A DNA stretch of 64,000 nucleotides, taken from assembly GCA_001695595.3 (NCBI GenBank), contig MBPM02000060.1, positions 62,001 through 126,000 on the forward strand, written 5' to 3'. Position numbers and translations under genes: made by a program. Every line of letters begins with the position of its first letter. Within the stretch, counting starts at the first letter, position 1. This document shows, one piece after another, positions 19,561-30,205 of the stretch. Below the pieces are notes generated by a model. That model ran no database searches and was not told where the DNA came from. It saw nothing but the letters and a program-made list of their open reading frames with translations. This DNA comes from Plasmopara viticola (Eukaryota > Oomycota > Peronosporomycetes > Peronosporales > Peronosporaceae).

Positions 19561-22500
19561 GACGAGTTTTGTACCTCACAGAAATCCAAGAAAGCTCTTC
19601 TGCCGACAACGTGCTTTACATGGTAGTGCCGCTGATCTTGGCGGTCAAAGAGTACCGGCGTAGGTGCATCATGTCTCGGCCTTGCGACTTTTTTTTGAGG
19701 GTCCGCAGAATTTACTTGACCGAGAGTACGCGCTAGATTGCTCTCGGGGTCGGTGATGGCGGCTAATTTGCGATTACTTGAGGAGAGCTCTGGATCTTAA
19801 GACCTTTGAGACTTTGGCCATGTGACCCATGGGTTAGATGATCGGAGTGACTCAGCGCGCAGTCTCCGACCTGCATCGGTAAGTTGCTCCCCCTTGTATG
19901 GATCTCCAGGCTTGGCCTGCTTCATCCTTATAAGCAAGGTGCTATCTTAGCCCTGCTAGGTCGGCTGAGCGCGGGGCACTGCTAGAGAGATGCTATGAAC
20001 ACCTTAGGCCAACGAGAGAATCGAAATACTGAGAATCAAATTCCCTCTTTCGACACCATATAAAGTGTTGGGTTGGTCGCAACTATGAAGCGTAGCCCTT
20101 ATAGTGGTAATTTTTGTATCTAGCATTCGTGTGTTTTGTAGCCCTCTGGATAGCTGCAGTCACATTTCTTGCCTTGCTGATAATATCCAGCCCAAGCATT
20201 GCTTAGTCAGAAATGTAGTTTTGCAAAAAACGGATATCACCATGAAAACTTAGAAGTTATATACTTTTCGAGCCTCTTCTTTAAAGTGATTTATTTAGCC
20301 ATATATAAGTAGTAGAGCCCGTGTAAGCGTTTACCGCGATGTTGGCTGTAAACACAACCTTAGAAAGCTTATCGATATACCTTAGCATACACAGTGTGCA
20401 GTGTGTCTTTTGACAACGCTTGACCCTTTATCTTTGAGCATTTGCCTGTGAGAGCCCTGCTGCTGACATATGCAAACGGCTGGAACAGCGTTTCTCAAAT
20501 GAACCATTATATCGCGAGCTCCTATCGACGCCATCATGATTAGAAGACCACAGTGGATAATCACTACACTCAATAACATCATGTAAATTGCTTTCTAATT
20601 TTAACAGCTAGAATAAAAAATCATCTTGCTTACTTGGGCGGCACACGAACACTACTATGCTCTTGACTTCCGGCAAACTGATGAAAAATTTAAGGCTTAT
20701 GAATATTGAAGAGTTTGCACGTAATGGAAAGATCTATTCAGTAGCCGAAGTGTGAGCCGCCCTTCTGCTTTTCTGGTATATGATTCTCCGATATTTATCT
20801 CTCGAATTGTCCATCAATGAGCTGCAAATGCCGAAAGTAAAAATGACCGCTAATTAAAGCATCTTGTGCCATCAGAATCCGATCGTACTTCTGGTCTTCG
20901 TCGTCGTTCGGGCCAATTACACGGGTCTGGTCTGGCGGATTTAAGCTGCAGTGGAGCGAGCCGTCTTCCCACTTGCAGCGCTGCAATTGCGATGGCTACC
21001 GAGGAGCTTCCCACTCGACTTTGGGATCTATGCATGAATTGGAGAAGTGCGTATAATCATTGACGTCCATTTTTACGCATTCGTTATTAGGGCATTTAGC
21101 TAATGTAGGATATATGATCGGGCCTGCGCAAATGCTTGTAGGCAAGATTATTGAGTATGTTTTCTTGTATTCAGGACGGGAGTTGCATTTCGCAAAGAAC
21201 GACTATCGTATTACCATTATTCAAGACATGTGGGTGTATTTATTGTCGCCCTTAGGGATAAGCAGTTTGATAGGAGCTTTAAAGGCTCATAGCTCAGAAG
21301 AGGCCGTCAAAAGTTTACCAACACATACTTAAATACAAGTAAATACTTACATGAAGGAGGTAGGTGCGCTTGAAAGCCTCAAGTTGCCTAGATTGAACCG
21401 TTTTCATCGATTTTTAATGACGCACAATTGATGGCAAAGTGGAAAGCATTTAATCGACGCTTAACAACTTTGTATCGTTCAGCAACTAAGACTTAAGCCT
21501 GCAAAGCCAGCGCCACTCGATGACTTTTTGACTGGTCGAGCAAAGGCTTTGCAAAATTCGCATAGCCAGCACTGTACTTTTGCATATAATTGGCTAGTTT
21601 TTATAATTTGGTAGTATGCTAAGTTTAGGAAGTGTTATCTTTATCAAAACTTACTCAGCTTATAGGTGCTGACATGGTGGCCGAAATGGCCGAATTTTTG
21701 GTCAGATCCCGCTGCAAAGACACATAGGTCGATGTTAATCAAAATATATCGGCCCTCATAACCCTATGGCTTTAAGTGCCGACCGATCTCCTCCACAGCG
21801 GACATGTCACCGAATTTGTGCAACAAACAATTGTGTGACCAAACGGTGAACGTCGTCGAAGCACACGTGACGTCACTAATAACGTCCTTAGTATACCACA
21901 ATATACATTTAACGTCATGAAAGCTCCCCTTATGAATAGTGTTCATTTACAAATTCGGTGTACTGTAGAGCGTACACCACCTCGGCATATTGTTAGGCGA
22001 CACGTCTTACCTTCTGATGACCGCAATTGGTCAATTTCAGTTCGACTGGCTAATGAAACGATTCTTAGATTGATTTAGATCGAACTGTGAACTTTGGAGG
22101 CTTTGACAGCGCAGAGTCGTATTTTGTCCTTGACATTTACATGGATCACATAATCCTGAGCATGATGTGGGCAGACAGGTTCACAGGTGACTAAGTGTTA
22201 ACGCTATAGGTGTCAGATGTATCAAATATGCTGCTTTCGTAGAAATCAATTTGACAGTAATTTTGGCTGAGTTAAAAATTTTCGATGTTGTCTTTTTAAG
22301 ATTAAGAACCTTTTTTTGGGATATAAATTTGTCCTTCGTTTCAAACGATGATGTCGTAGATGTGCCATGGATCACGAAGGATCCATTATTCATAACTACT
22401 CCGATGTGGTCCACAATTTAAACCTTGAGTGGAAAAAGGTGGAGAATGAGATAGAGAATGCAATGACTGTTGCTAAGAGAGCATTGTGAGCTCTTAGTAA

Positions 22501-22908
22501 AGCTTCTTCGCCAAAAATGTTCTTGACATGCTGCGGGATGAAACTTTTTGCACTCGCCACCGACTTTTGAAGTTCTGATACTCAATGAGAGATAATGCTT
22601 ATTGTAAGCTTAGGAATGCAACAATACCTGCAAAAATATTCATTCCGAAAATCGTTGTGCTGTTCAATAACATGTCCGGGTGTACTTTGTACATTGCACT
22701 GAATTGGTAGAAAAAAATCAATTTAAAGAAGCTCAATGTCTCCGTAAAGGCGGTTAGTTTACTTCTCAGTATAATTAGTGAGCTACCAACACCCCGGCGA
22801 CGTATGAGATTCCGCAGCTGTTTATATCATTGCAAGCTTTTCTTAAACATACTTTAGCGACATATTGTACTCATACTCGTGCTGACGGAGACATGTCGGG
22901 TCCAAAGG
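19561..22908. other. Gene-free stretch, unidentified decayed repeats
   Basis: No reading frame with recognisable domains. Composition and scattered short frames suggest old transposon sequence, but no family could be assigned. Confidence 0.4.
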
Positions 22909-23295
22909 TCAATTTAGACCACAAAAGGCAGGTTTTGAGGCCATAAAGGCACCAAGCCTTTTGTTAACATCGACGAATGCATCGATGCGACAGTCAAAAA
23001 TATATACCACACGAGGCGCTGCCTCCATGTGAGAACTATAACATACACTTTGCTCGTAAAGCTCGGACATCGTTACACCTTTTACTTGCTTAGTAGCGGG
23101 GAGGGCTACAAATGCAGCCGCGTTCTCAGGCTCACATAATTTAGCAAATCCTCCAAGTCGCGCGAAGTGCGCGTCTGATATATGGGGAAAGGTGGCTCTA
23201 TCTATTTCGGGACCTCTTGCGAGAATACAGGTAGATAGTTTGTACGTGAAGGCGTAGACTTGACCACGCAGTGCAATTCGGTGTGGCAGGGCCAC
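22909..23295 (-). pseudogene. Fragment of an unidentified repeat-borne protein (128 codons)
   Basis: An open frame without a recognised domain. Its central part (RLGGF, then ENAAAFVALPATKQV, then SELYEQS) resembles the translated segment at 36950-37070 (RLDGV, EAAATFAAFPTIKQL, FGLYKL) at both protein and DNA level. It is therefore most likely part of a dispersed element and not a host gene. It could still be a small gene of a lineage-specific family. The ATG at 23295 is simply the first in frame. Confidence 0.4.
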
Positions 23296-23542
23296 ACAGC
23301 ACCTTGCACAGAGAAGGTGTGCAGGAAAATATGCGATTTTACAGTCAAATACTATGTTTGGACAGAAGGGTTGGCAAATGCAAATGTTTATATGATTCCT
23401 GCAACATTGATGGTCTTGCCTTACACCCTATATGCATGTCTGCGTGTTGGGCAAACCTTATAATTGCATAATTTGCAAATCGGCATGAGGAGCCTGGCTG
23501 GCGTGCAGAGTCAAGGCAGGGAAAAACTGGCTTGCTTTCATA

Positions 23543-23558
23543 GCGTTCATTTTAGCTA
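23543..23558 (+). promoter_or_regulatory. Initiator-like element of the PX gene
   Basis: GCGTTCATTTTAGCTA resembles the oomycete initiator (core TCATTYY). It lies about 140 bp upstream of the preferred ATG at 23698 and downstream of the first in-frame ATG at 23464, favouring the shorter protein. Confidence 0.4.
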
Positions 23559-23697
23559 CCAGCTTTTGACAAAATCGACTCGAAAAGACTTGAACCTGTC
23601 ACTTCAACGGACATGCACCTACTTCGTCAGCCTATTTATGCTCATCTGCAGCTTCAACGCTGTCATTTTTAAACAGTCGCTCGACAACTCAGCCTAC

Positions 23698-24540
23698 ATG
23701 CTTCTGGAAGCGGAGAATCTCACTAGTCGCTGCTCCACTGCCTTCCATTTACGCTCGCTGCGCCCCGTGTCTGCCAAGATTGTCTCGTACGGCCGCGAGT
23801 ATCAATCGCGTCGTCGACCTACACTCTACGTCCTGCGCGTGAGTCGCAGCGGCACCGCGGACTGGTACGTGGCCAAGCGCTACTCAGAATTTCGCGCGTT
23901 GCATCGTGCGCTGCGACGCCAATGCAGCGGAAGTGGTAGTGAGCAACATCCAACTTGTAGCGCCTGCGAGGAGCTCGAGAGCTTTTATAATCGCGTGCGG
24001 TTTCCCAATCGCCACATGATTCAGTCGGGTCTGAGTTTTTCGAAGGAACGACTGGAGGCCGCAAGGATGGAGGAGCTGGATAACTACATGCGGTTTTTGT
24101 TAGAGACGACACAGGGTTTGCTAGGAGATGAAGAAGATGATGACAAATTGTCAGGGTGGGAGGGGGCTGATGGGTCTCAGTGCCTTGCTCTAGATTTAAT
24201 CCGACATTTTTTAATGGTAAACAAAGAGCACACTACTGACGTCCACCTCGGGGATACAAAGGACAAAATGACTGCTATGAAGGCCGCTTCGGCTACTACT
24301 ATGTCGAAATGTCGGCACCGACATTCGAAAAGACGCGTATCGATCACTAGCTTACGTGCGTGCGAGCTGGATCTTGTGCCTATCGGGAATTTATCTGCGG
24401 GAGATCCCAAGCGCAACTTGTTTGCTGAGAGTCACTGGGATTCGACGTTTGCTGATCTTTTTGATGAGCGCACAACTCCACCTGTGGACGCTTTTATTCA
24501 TCGTCATGTCGAAGACGCATCGGCTCGCACACGTCTATAA
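23698..24540 (+). CDS. PX (phox homology) domain protein
   Basis: 280 aa from the chosen ATG. Residues about 18-145 form a PX domain, a phosphoinositide-binding module that targets proteins to endosomal membranes. Seen are SAKIVSYGREY (first strand), LYVLRVSRSG and WYVAKRYSEFRALHRALRR, whose RYSEF contains the Arg-Tyr pair that contacts PI3P. The helical end includes FPNRHMI, SFSKERLEAARMEELDNYMRFL. The C-terminal half is charged and shows no known domain; a basic CRHRHSKRR cluster is present. The frame stays open upstream to 23464, but that extension lacks domain similarity and contains an initiator-like site, so the ATG at 23698 is preferred. Specific function (sorting nexin or other) cannot be told. 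Confidence 0.82.
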   Translation: MLLEAENLTSRCSTAFHLRSLRPVSAKIVSYGREYQSRRRPTLYVLRVSRSGTADWYVAKRYSEFRALHRALRRQCSGSGSEQHPTCSACEELESFYNRVRFPNRHMIQSGLSFSKERLEAARMEELDNYMRFLLETTQGLLGDEEDDDKLSGWEGADGSQCLALDLIRHFLMVNKEHTTDVHLGDTKDKMTAMKAASATTMSKCRHRHSKRRVSITSLRACELDLVPIGNLSAGDPKRNLFAESHWDSTFADLFDERTTPPVDAFIHRHVEDASARTRL

Positions 24541-25150
24541 TGTCCCTTCTTCGCTGCTTGTTACATATAGTATTGTGCTTCTTAAAGTGTAACAATGAAG
24601 GTTTTCATATTGTAGCTTTATTGATAGCACCATTATTCGACAATTTTTGTTAATAAAGTTGCAGCATGCGGCCGAGACATCCATGATTTTCTTTTTTGTA
24701 TGCTATTGCATACATGACTTTAGTAGGTGTACTTGAAGGCCTTTCAAGTGTCAATGTGGGCGAATATTTAAAATCAGCATGAATCCTGTGCTGTGCATGT
24801 ATTTACTGGGAAGCCTTCGAGTCTTGGTTCTCTCCGCTAAGTGGCCAAGCCACGCATGTTCATGTGATTTGACACTATTTTCTTACGCGTAGCCAACACC
24901 ACTGTGGTTTACAAACCCAAAGGCTTTTAGACACTGCAAAGGTTGTAGACGCTTGTCATAGACTTCAGCTGCCCCGACTAGTATTCAGGAACTATAGTTA
25001 AGGGATTTGCTCACGTTGCACATTTATCACTCGTGCCGTTTCGATTCACTTATCGTTACTGACTCAAAGCCATTCGGCTGAAGTTGTCTACAATCTCACC
25101 ATTCTCGTTCTAAGAACGCAAGACAAAACTCAAAAGGGCAACCTATGCAA
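24541..25150. other. Convergent intergenic region
   Basis: Lies between the PX gene and the carrier gene, which converge. No gene is seen. It contains AT-rich 3' flank such as AATAAAG at about 24653, compatible with a polyadenylation region. Confidence 0.5.
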
Positions 25151-26304
25151 TCATGCTTTGACAGCCTCGATCGCCTTCTGCCCAGACTTTCGGTGCAAAG
25201 CATAAAGCACGCGCATAGTATGCTTGGTAATCTGCTCCTTCACCATCACTAGAAGCGCGCTCTTGAGGACGGTATTAAACAACTGTGCCGAACAGCCCTT
25301 GAAATACCCGCTAGGGCCTTCTAGCTCACCAATGCGCTTAAGCACTTGGCCCATCGAGCTCCCCATTTCAATCTGATGATGTCCATGCATGTTTTTATGC
25401 TGATTATCGCCCTGCTTCGTTTGCGCCTGTATCAGCACCTTTGCCCGTATCACGGGGTACGTGATAATTGTAGCCACCGCCTTTGAAATAGCCGCTAGTA
25501 CAAACATCTCCAGCGCTGTTAGCGAACGCAAGCGCTTAGTATTCGTTGCCGCCATCTTGAAGTTTTGCACGTGCAGCTTCAGCTTATCAAAGATAGTGTA
25601 ATGAATGGACGGATTGCTCACCAGCACTAACGACGGAATGAATCCTTTCCAGAAAGACATGAGGCCATTTTCGGCATAAATCTCCCTTGCAATATCAATC
25701 ATGTTGCGTCGTTGTGGCTCTTGCGTCTTGCTGTTGGTATTAGATCCATTTGCCTCATCATCGGTACACTGGATTTGGGCCCGCGTATTGATCAATTCGA
25801 GCGGAAGAGTCATGAACATGTTGAGCGCCCCAGCTATGGAGGCCATGATCAGACTCACGCTCGTAGATGTTGGCAAACTTGAATATTTCTCGACAACTGT
25901 CTTTAAAAACGAGTACCAATAGAAATATGCAAAGTTGGACGAAACAGTGTGCACGATCTTGGAGCTGAGGCCGGCAAAGAGACCCTCGATCCCTTCTTGG
26001 CGATAGATAAGCCATACGGCCACCAGCAGATTGTTGAGCTTCTTCTTGCGAAGCCTTGTAGCATCACTGTTGGTGTCTTTTAACTTTTCCTCCTTGCTGC
26101 TGTCTACATCTGCTTGGCGCCGGGTCTTCACGACGTCTAGTGGGTAGAGGAACATGGCCGCGAACAGCGCACCCATGGCACCGGCCTATGTGTAAGAACA
26201 ATTTTATCAAAAGGTTTCACAGAGCGTAATTGCAAATGATTTGTGCTTACGGAAGCATCGACGAAGGCTTTATAGGCGGCGGAGGTGGGGTCTTTGCTAG
26301 TCAT
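25151..26304 (-). CDS. Mitochondrial carrier family protein, probably peroxisomal adenine nucleotide carrier
   Basis: Two exons on the minus strand, 26304-26251 and 26185-25151, with a 65-nt GT-AG intron and in-phase join, giving 362 aa. Three tandem carrier repeats are visible by their signatures: YPLDVVKTRRQ, LPLELINTRAQ and YPVIRAKVLIQ (Px[DE]xx[KR] type, the third degenerate). LVSNPSIHYTIFDKLK and YFKGCSAQLFNTVLKSALL resemble the peroxisomal branch (PMP34/SLC25A17, plant PNC, yeast Ant1), which exchanges ATP for AMP across the peroxisomal membrane for fatty-acid activation. Six membrane helices are expected. The first exon adds 18 residues upstream of the first ATG of the long frame and completes the start of the first helix. 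Substrate assignment is by family resemblance. Confidence 0.82.
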
Positions 26305-26309
26305 AGCCT

Positions 26310-29300
26310 TGCGTAAGATTTGTAATTGAACCTACACATATACTACCTCGATTTTGTATGTGTAATCGCAAGCTAAGTCATTTGCACCGCTATATTACGA
26401 AGAATGTCAGTTGTTTTATAATGGACGTAAACGCATAACTTAATACTCCATGCCATAATTGTGGTAACGCATTTAGTCGATGGCATACTTCTACGCTATC
26501 AAAGCCAGGTATTGTAATTTCAAAAAAATGATATTATCAAACGCTTATTTCTCGAAAGACGATGTGTGCATCTTGTAGCGCTTGTGGTCGATTCCTATCT
26601 GCACAATTTGTTTATCTAGCTAAATACTCTAGATCATACAGCCTTATCTCATCTGTCGATAGCGCTGATCAAGCGATTGATCATTTTGATTGTCCTAAAG
26701 AGGCGGCTACCATCGCCTGCTATGAAGCTTGGAAGTGCCGCGGCGTTCAAATTCTCACAGCAAAGCTTATCCCTTGGGGCTCAGGCACATGTTCCGTTGC
26801 TCTCTACGGCAGTTTGTGCACGGATTTAATCCAATGATAGTCAATTTTTCAACAAAAAGCAAAAAGAACTTGCTCTGATTTTGGACGACCGCTTAGGTCA
26901 CTTACACAATCTTCTAATCAAGTATTCAGAGCGACGTTTCTCCCAACATACTGTTAGCTTCTCAACTAATCACACTCTCTTGTCTGCAAGCAAGGAGCAT
27001 ACATTGAGGGGGTTGACGGCTTCAAAAAACTGAGGCGCCACACCTAGAGCGAGCCAAAATGACTGTGCTTATATATAACCTTCGAGTGGTGACGCTAGAA
27101 AGATACGCTTCATTCAGGTTGCCCTTCCGACAAAGCGGAGCCCTAAACAGACATCATCTTTGTAAAACATCGGTTTGCAGTATTTTTTCAGCATATAGGA
27201 CCCGAGTAGTGGTATCGTAGGACCTGCTTCTTCAAGTTCAATTTTAACAAGTCAAAGTGTTGCCGAGCAATACAGCGAATGCCACTATAGCAAGGGCACA
27301 CGATCTATGCCTTACTTGAGGAGCGACAAAAGTACTTATCCGTCTTGTCCAACGTCGCTAGAAGGCATACAAATCAAAAATGATACTGTCGTTAGTGGGG
27401 TCTCTATCGAGGTATAATATGTCCTCATTATAGATGATAAGTCCTTGGTATTCCCCGCTAACCTTTGACATAGCAGATCACTCTATGAAATAGACCCGTC
27501 AGTTGTAAGTAAGTAGTTGTACACGCAAGTATTTTGACTCTGCTAGACTTCAGCGCGTCAAAAACCTTAGTGGATTGAACACAGTTGCGAAAAACCATAA
27601 AGACTCCCTACGCTTTACGGTAGTGCGAAGTAAAATAAGGCAGTTTCACTTTTACTGACCAATAAAATGATCATTAGCACTCCCGGGGTCAAAGTCCTAG
27701 CTGTAAAAGCCAAAGATACGAACAGCACATAGTCAACGCTTGTCATTGACATGTAAAAGTATGACTTCATTTTGGCCATTTTTCTGCATAAAGACGATGC
27801 TCGGATCGATTGGCCAGTAAAGCACACGGATCACCACATTACAAGCGTTAAGTATGAAGCTCTTTTTTTCTTTGAACTTCACAAAATATTTAGCTTAGTC
27901 GATGCGCAAGTAATGCGTTACCGTCGGCGCGAATTTGCCCGGCTAGAGACTCATCACGTGGATTGTTGTCGATAGAATATTGTCTGCAGCATTTTCATAA
28001 AACAGCAATCCGCATTATGCTCTCGAAAGCACTGCAACCACAGCGATCCCCGGGGACTTTCACGATGAGCTTTGCTCGTAGTCTTTGCGCCTCCATACCC
28101 GGTGGCAGGAATATCATTTTACCGAGAACGCTAAACATCATAAGCAAAATTTAGGTAAATCCAATAGCAGCAGAGCCTCAAATTTTAATGTGTTTTGGAG
28201 TCGGAAAACCCACTCCATTAAACAATATCCCGGATTTGACCATGACAGCGTTGTCGCACAAAAACTCAGTCCACGTGGTAGTGGTGCTCGCACTTTTTCA
28301 CGAAATTGAAAGGAAAACATTCTTAGCATCGTTTGGCGCACTAAGCACTCTTTGATTTGATGTCACTCGCGACAGGTGTCTAACGTACACAGCCGATAAA
28401 TTTAGTAAATTAAAAAGCCTCCTATGCTAAGACACGCACCCGAAACCACATGCACTCGATACCACATGCACTGGATACCGCAACTCCAAGTTCTACAGGT
28501 CTTGCCTAACCAAGAATCAATAAGACTCCAGTCCCGAGTCCGTAGTCGTATCGCCTCGCGAGCTGGTAGCGTAACACCGTGCTCTTGCAGATGGCAGAGA
28601 CGATTCACAAGAATTGAAGCTCGATCGTTTTGTCAGCATAGCTTAAAAATTTGCAATAACGAGATACCCACCAATCTCCAAGTTCACACCACACTCCTGC
28701 AATCTTAGTTGATATGCAGCCCTACTATCAGTTGCAATCGTTGAACAGGTAAACCTTGATTTCGTCTAACCCCGTTAGAAATGAATTCCACAGTCAAGAT
28801 GAATCAAAGCTAATCATCGCTATCCTTCATATCGTCGGCCAGAGACCCCCTATGCACACTGCTGGACTTGAGAGCGACAAGAGTCGGAACTCGACAAGCG
28901 AGACGTCCTCGAGGCCGCCGCTTCTCGATAGTGAGAAGGGGTCCTTGTCTATGACGTGCAGCCGCATACCATTTTACACGCTATAATAACCAAGCATTCT
29001 TTGGTCATCGTCCAGGCGAGCAAATACAGATCCATTGCTGCGCATTATAAGCGATTCCATGGCGTCTGGTTTGGTACATGTATGCAGGTACAACTTGTAT
29101 CGTAACTCACCGACGGTACATGAAAATGTAAGCGAATATCGACTATTTGTCGGTGCTTTCACAAAAAATTTCAAATCGGGAGGGGTAGCCCAAGTTTTAT
29201 GTTTAATTAAATTTTAAGCATTTATACCCTCCTTCGGTATCATGACGTGAAGCGCTGAATATCGAGTAATTTCCTGGAAGCATCGGTTTCCCGATGACAA

Positions 29301-30205
29301 CAATCAAAAGCTATTTATTGATGCAATTCTCACAACGTAATAATTGTTATTTTATGTCCGTCCAATCGGCTACGACAAAACAAAACAAAGCAAAGCACTC
29401 TTTTCAACACACCCCTTGACTTGCTTGTACAGCAATACAACACGCTTTGACTCTGACAAATTTTTGAATTCAGATGGCTCACAACAGTATTGCTTCAATT
29501 TACAGAGCCAGCAGAAACAGCAAAAAGATTGAGATGGGACGCATTGACACAATTTAGATTCCAAAAGCACTTGCTCGCGTGGAGGCCAGGGCCAATGCAC
29601 ATCAAAGGCACAAGTCTCTTGCATAGCACAAATAAAAGCATGATCAAAAGAGCATTAATTGACGCATTGAAGACGGCTAAAAACGCGAGTTGCTAGAATT
29701 AATGCAAACCTGACTGTGCCCGACACTTGAACGTACACTGTGCGAAAGGAAGCGAATCAGTCTCCCTGGTAATTAGCAAATCTAGATCTGTTTATTCTTT
29801 TCGAAACGGGACTGAAGGTCTGTATATTGTTTTTAAGGCGGGACTAAAGGTCTGAACCTCTAAAGCGGGAGTGAAGGTCTTGTCCTATTGACTTCTTATG
29901 ACTTTGAGTGATGAGCGGATTCTGGGTAGTCTACATACGAGACAACCAAAGGTTCTAGCGACAATTTCGACAACTAGTGAAGCAACCTCGACGTTATCGG
30001 CGAATTTGAGCTGGGCTGAGGTGACTTTGTTGTAGACGAATGCTCGCACTTCAAGAATCAAGCCTAATCATTGACCCGGACAAGCCATTGGGACCTATTA
30101 TTTCGCGTTTGTCTCTTTTTACCATAATTAATATACAAAGTTTCTTGCTTAAGCCAGTGTAGACTAATATATCTAAACATGATTTCCAAAATTGAAATTT
30201 TAAGC
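26310..30205. mobile_element. Transposon debris including a Copia reverse-transcriptase fragment
   Basis: No intact gene. On the minus strand at about 27,700-27,820 a frame reads DPSIVFMQKNGQNEVILLHVND, close to the Copia reverse-transcriptase segment around the YVDD site, with the catalytic YVDD decayed to HVND. Other fragments nearby are too broken to assign. Between 29,800 and 29,880 three imperfect copies of GGGACTRAAGGTCTG occur about 35 bp apart. Confidence 0.5.

Noticed and set aside
20382..20582. Small ORF with a signal-peptide-like start, considered as an effector
   Set aside because: No RxLR-EER or other effector motif, only 66 codons, in decayed repeat sequence, so unsupported.
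23464..23697. Longer N-terminus for the PX protein
   Set aside because: The extension has no domain similarity and contains an initiator-like element. The ATG at 23698 lies just before the PX fold.
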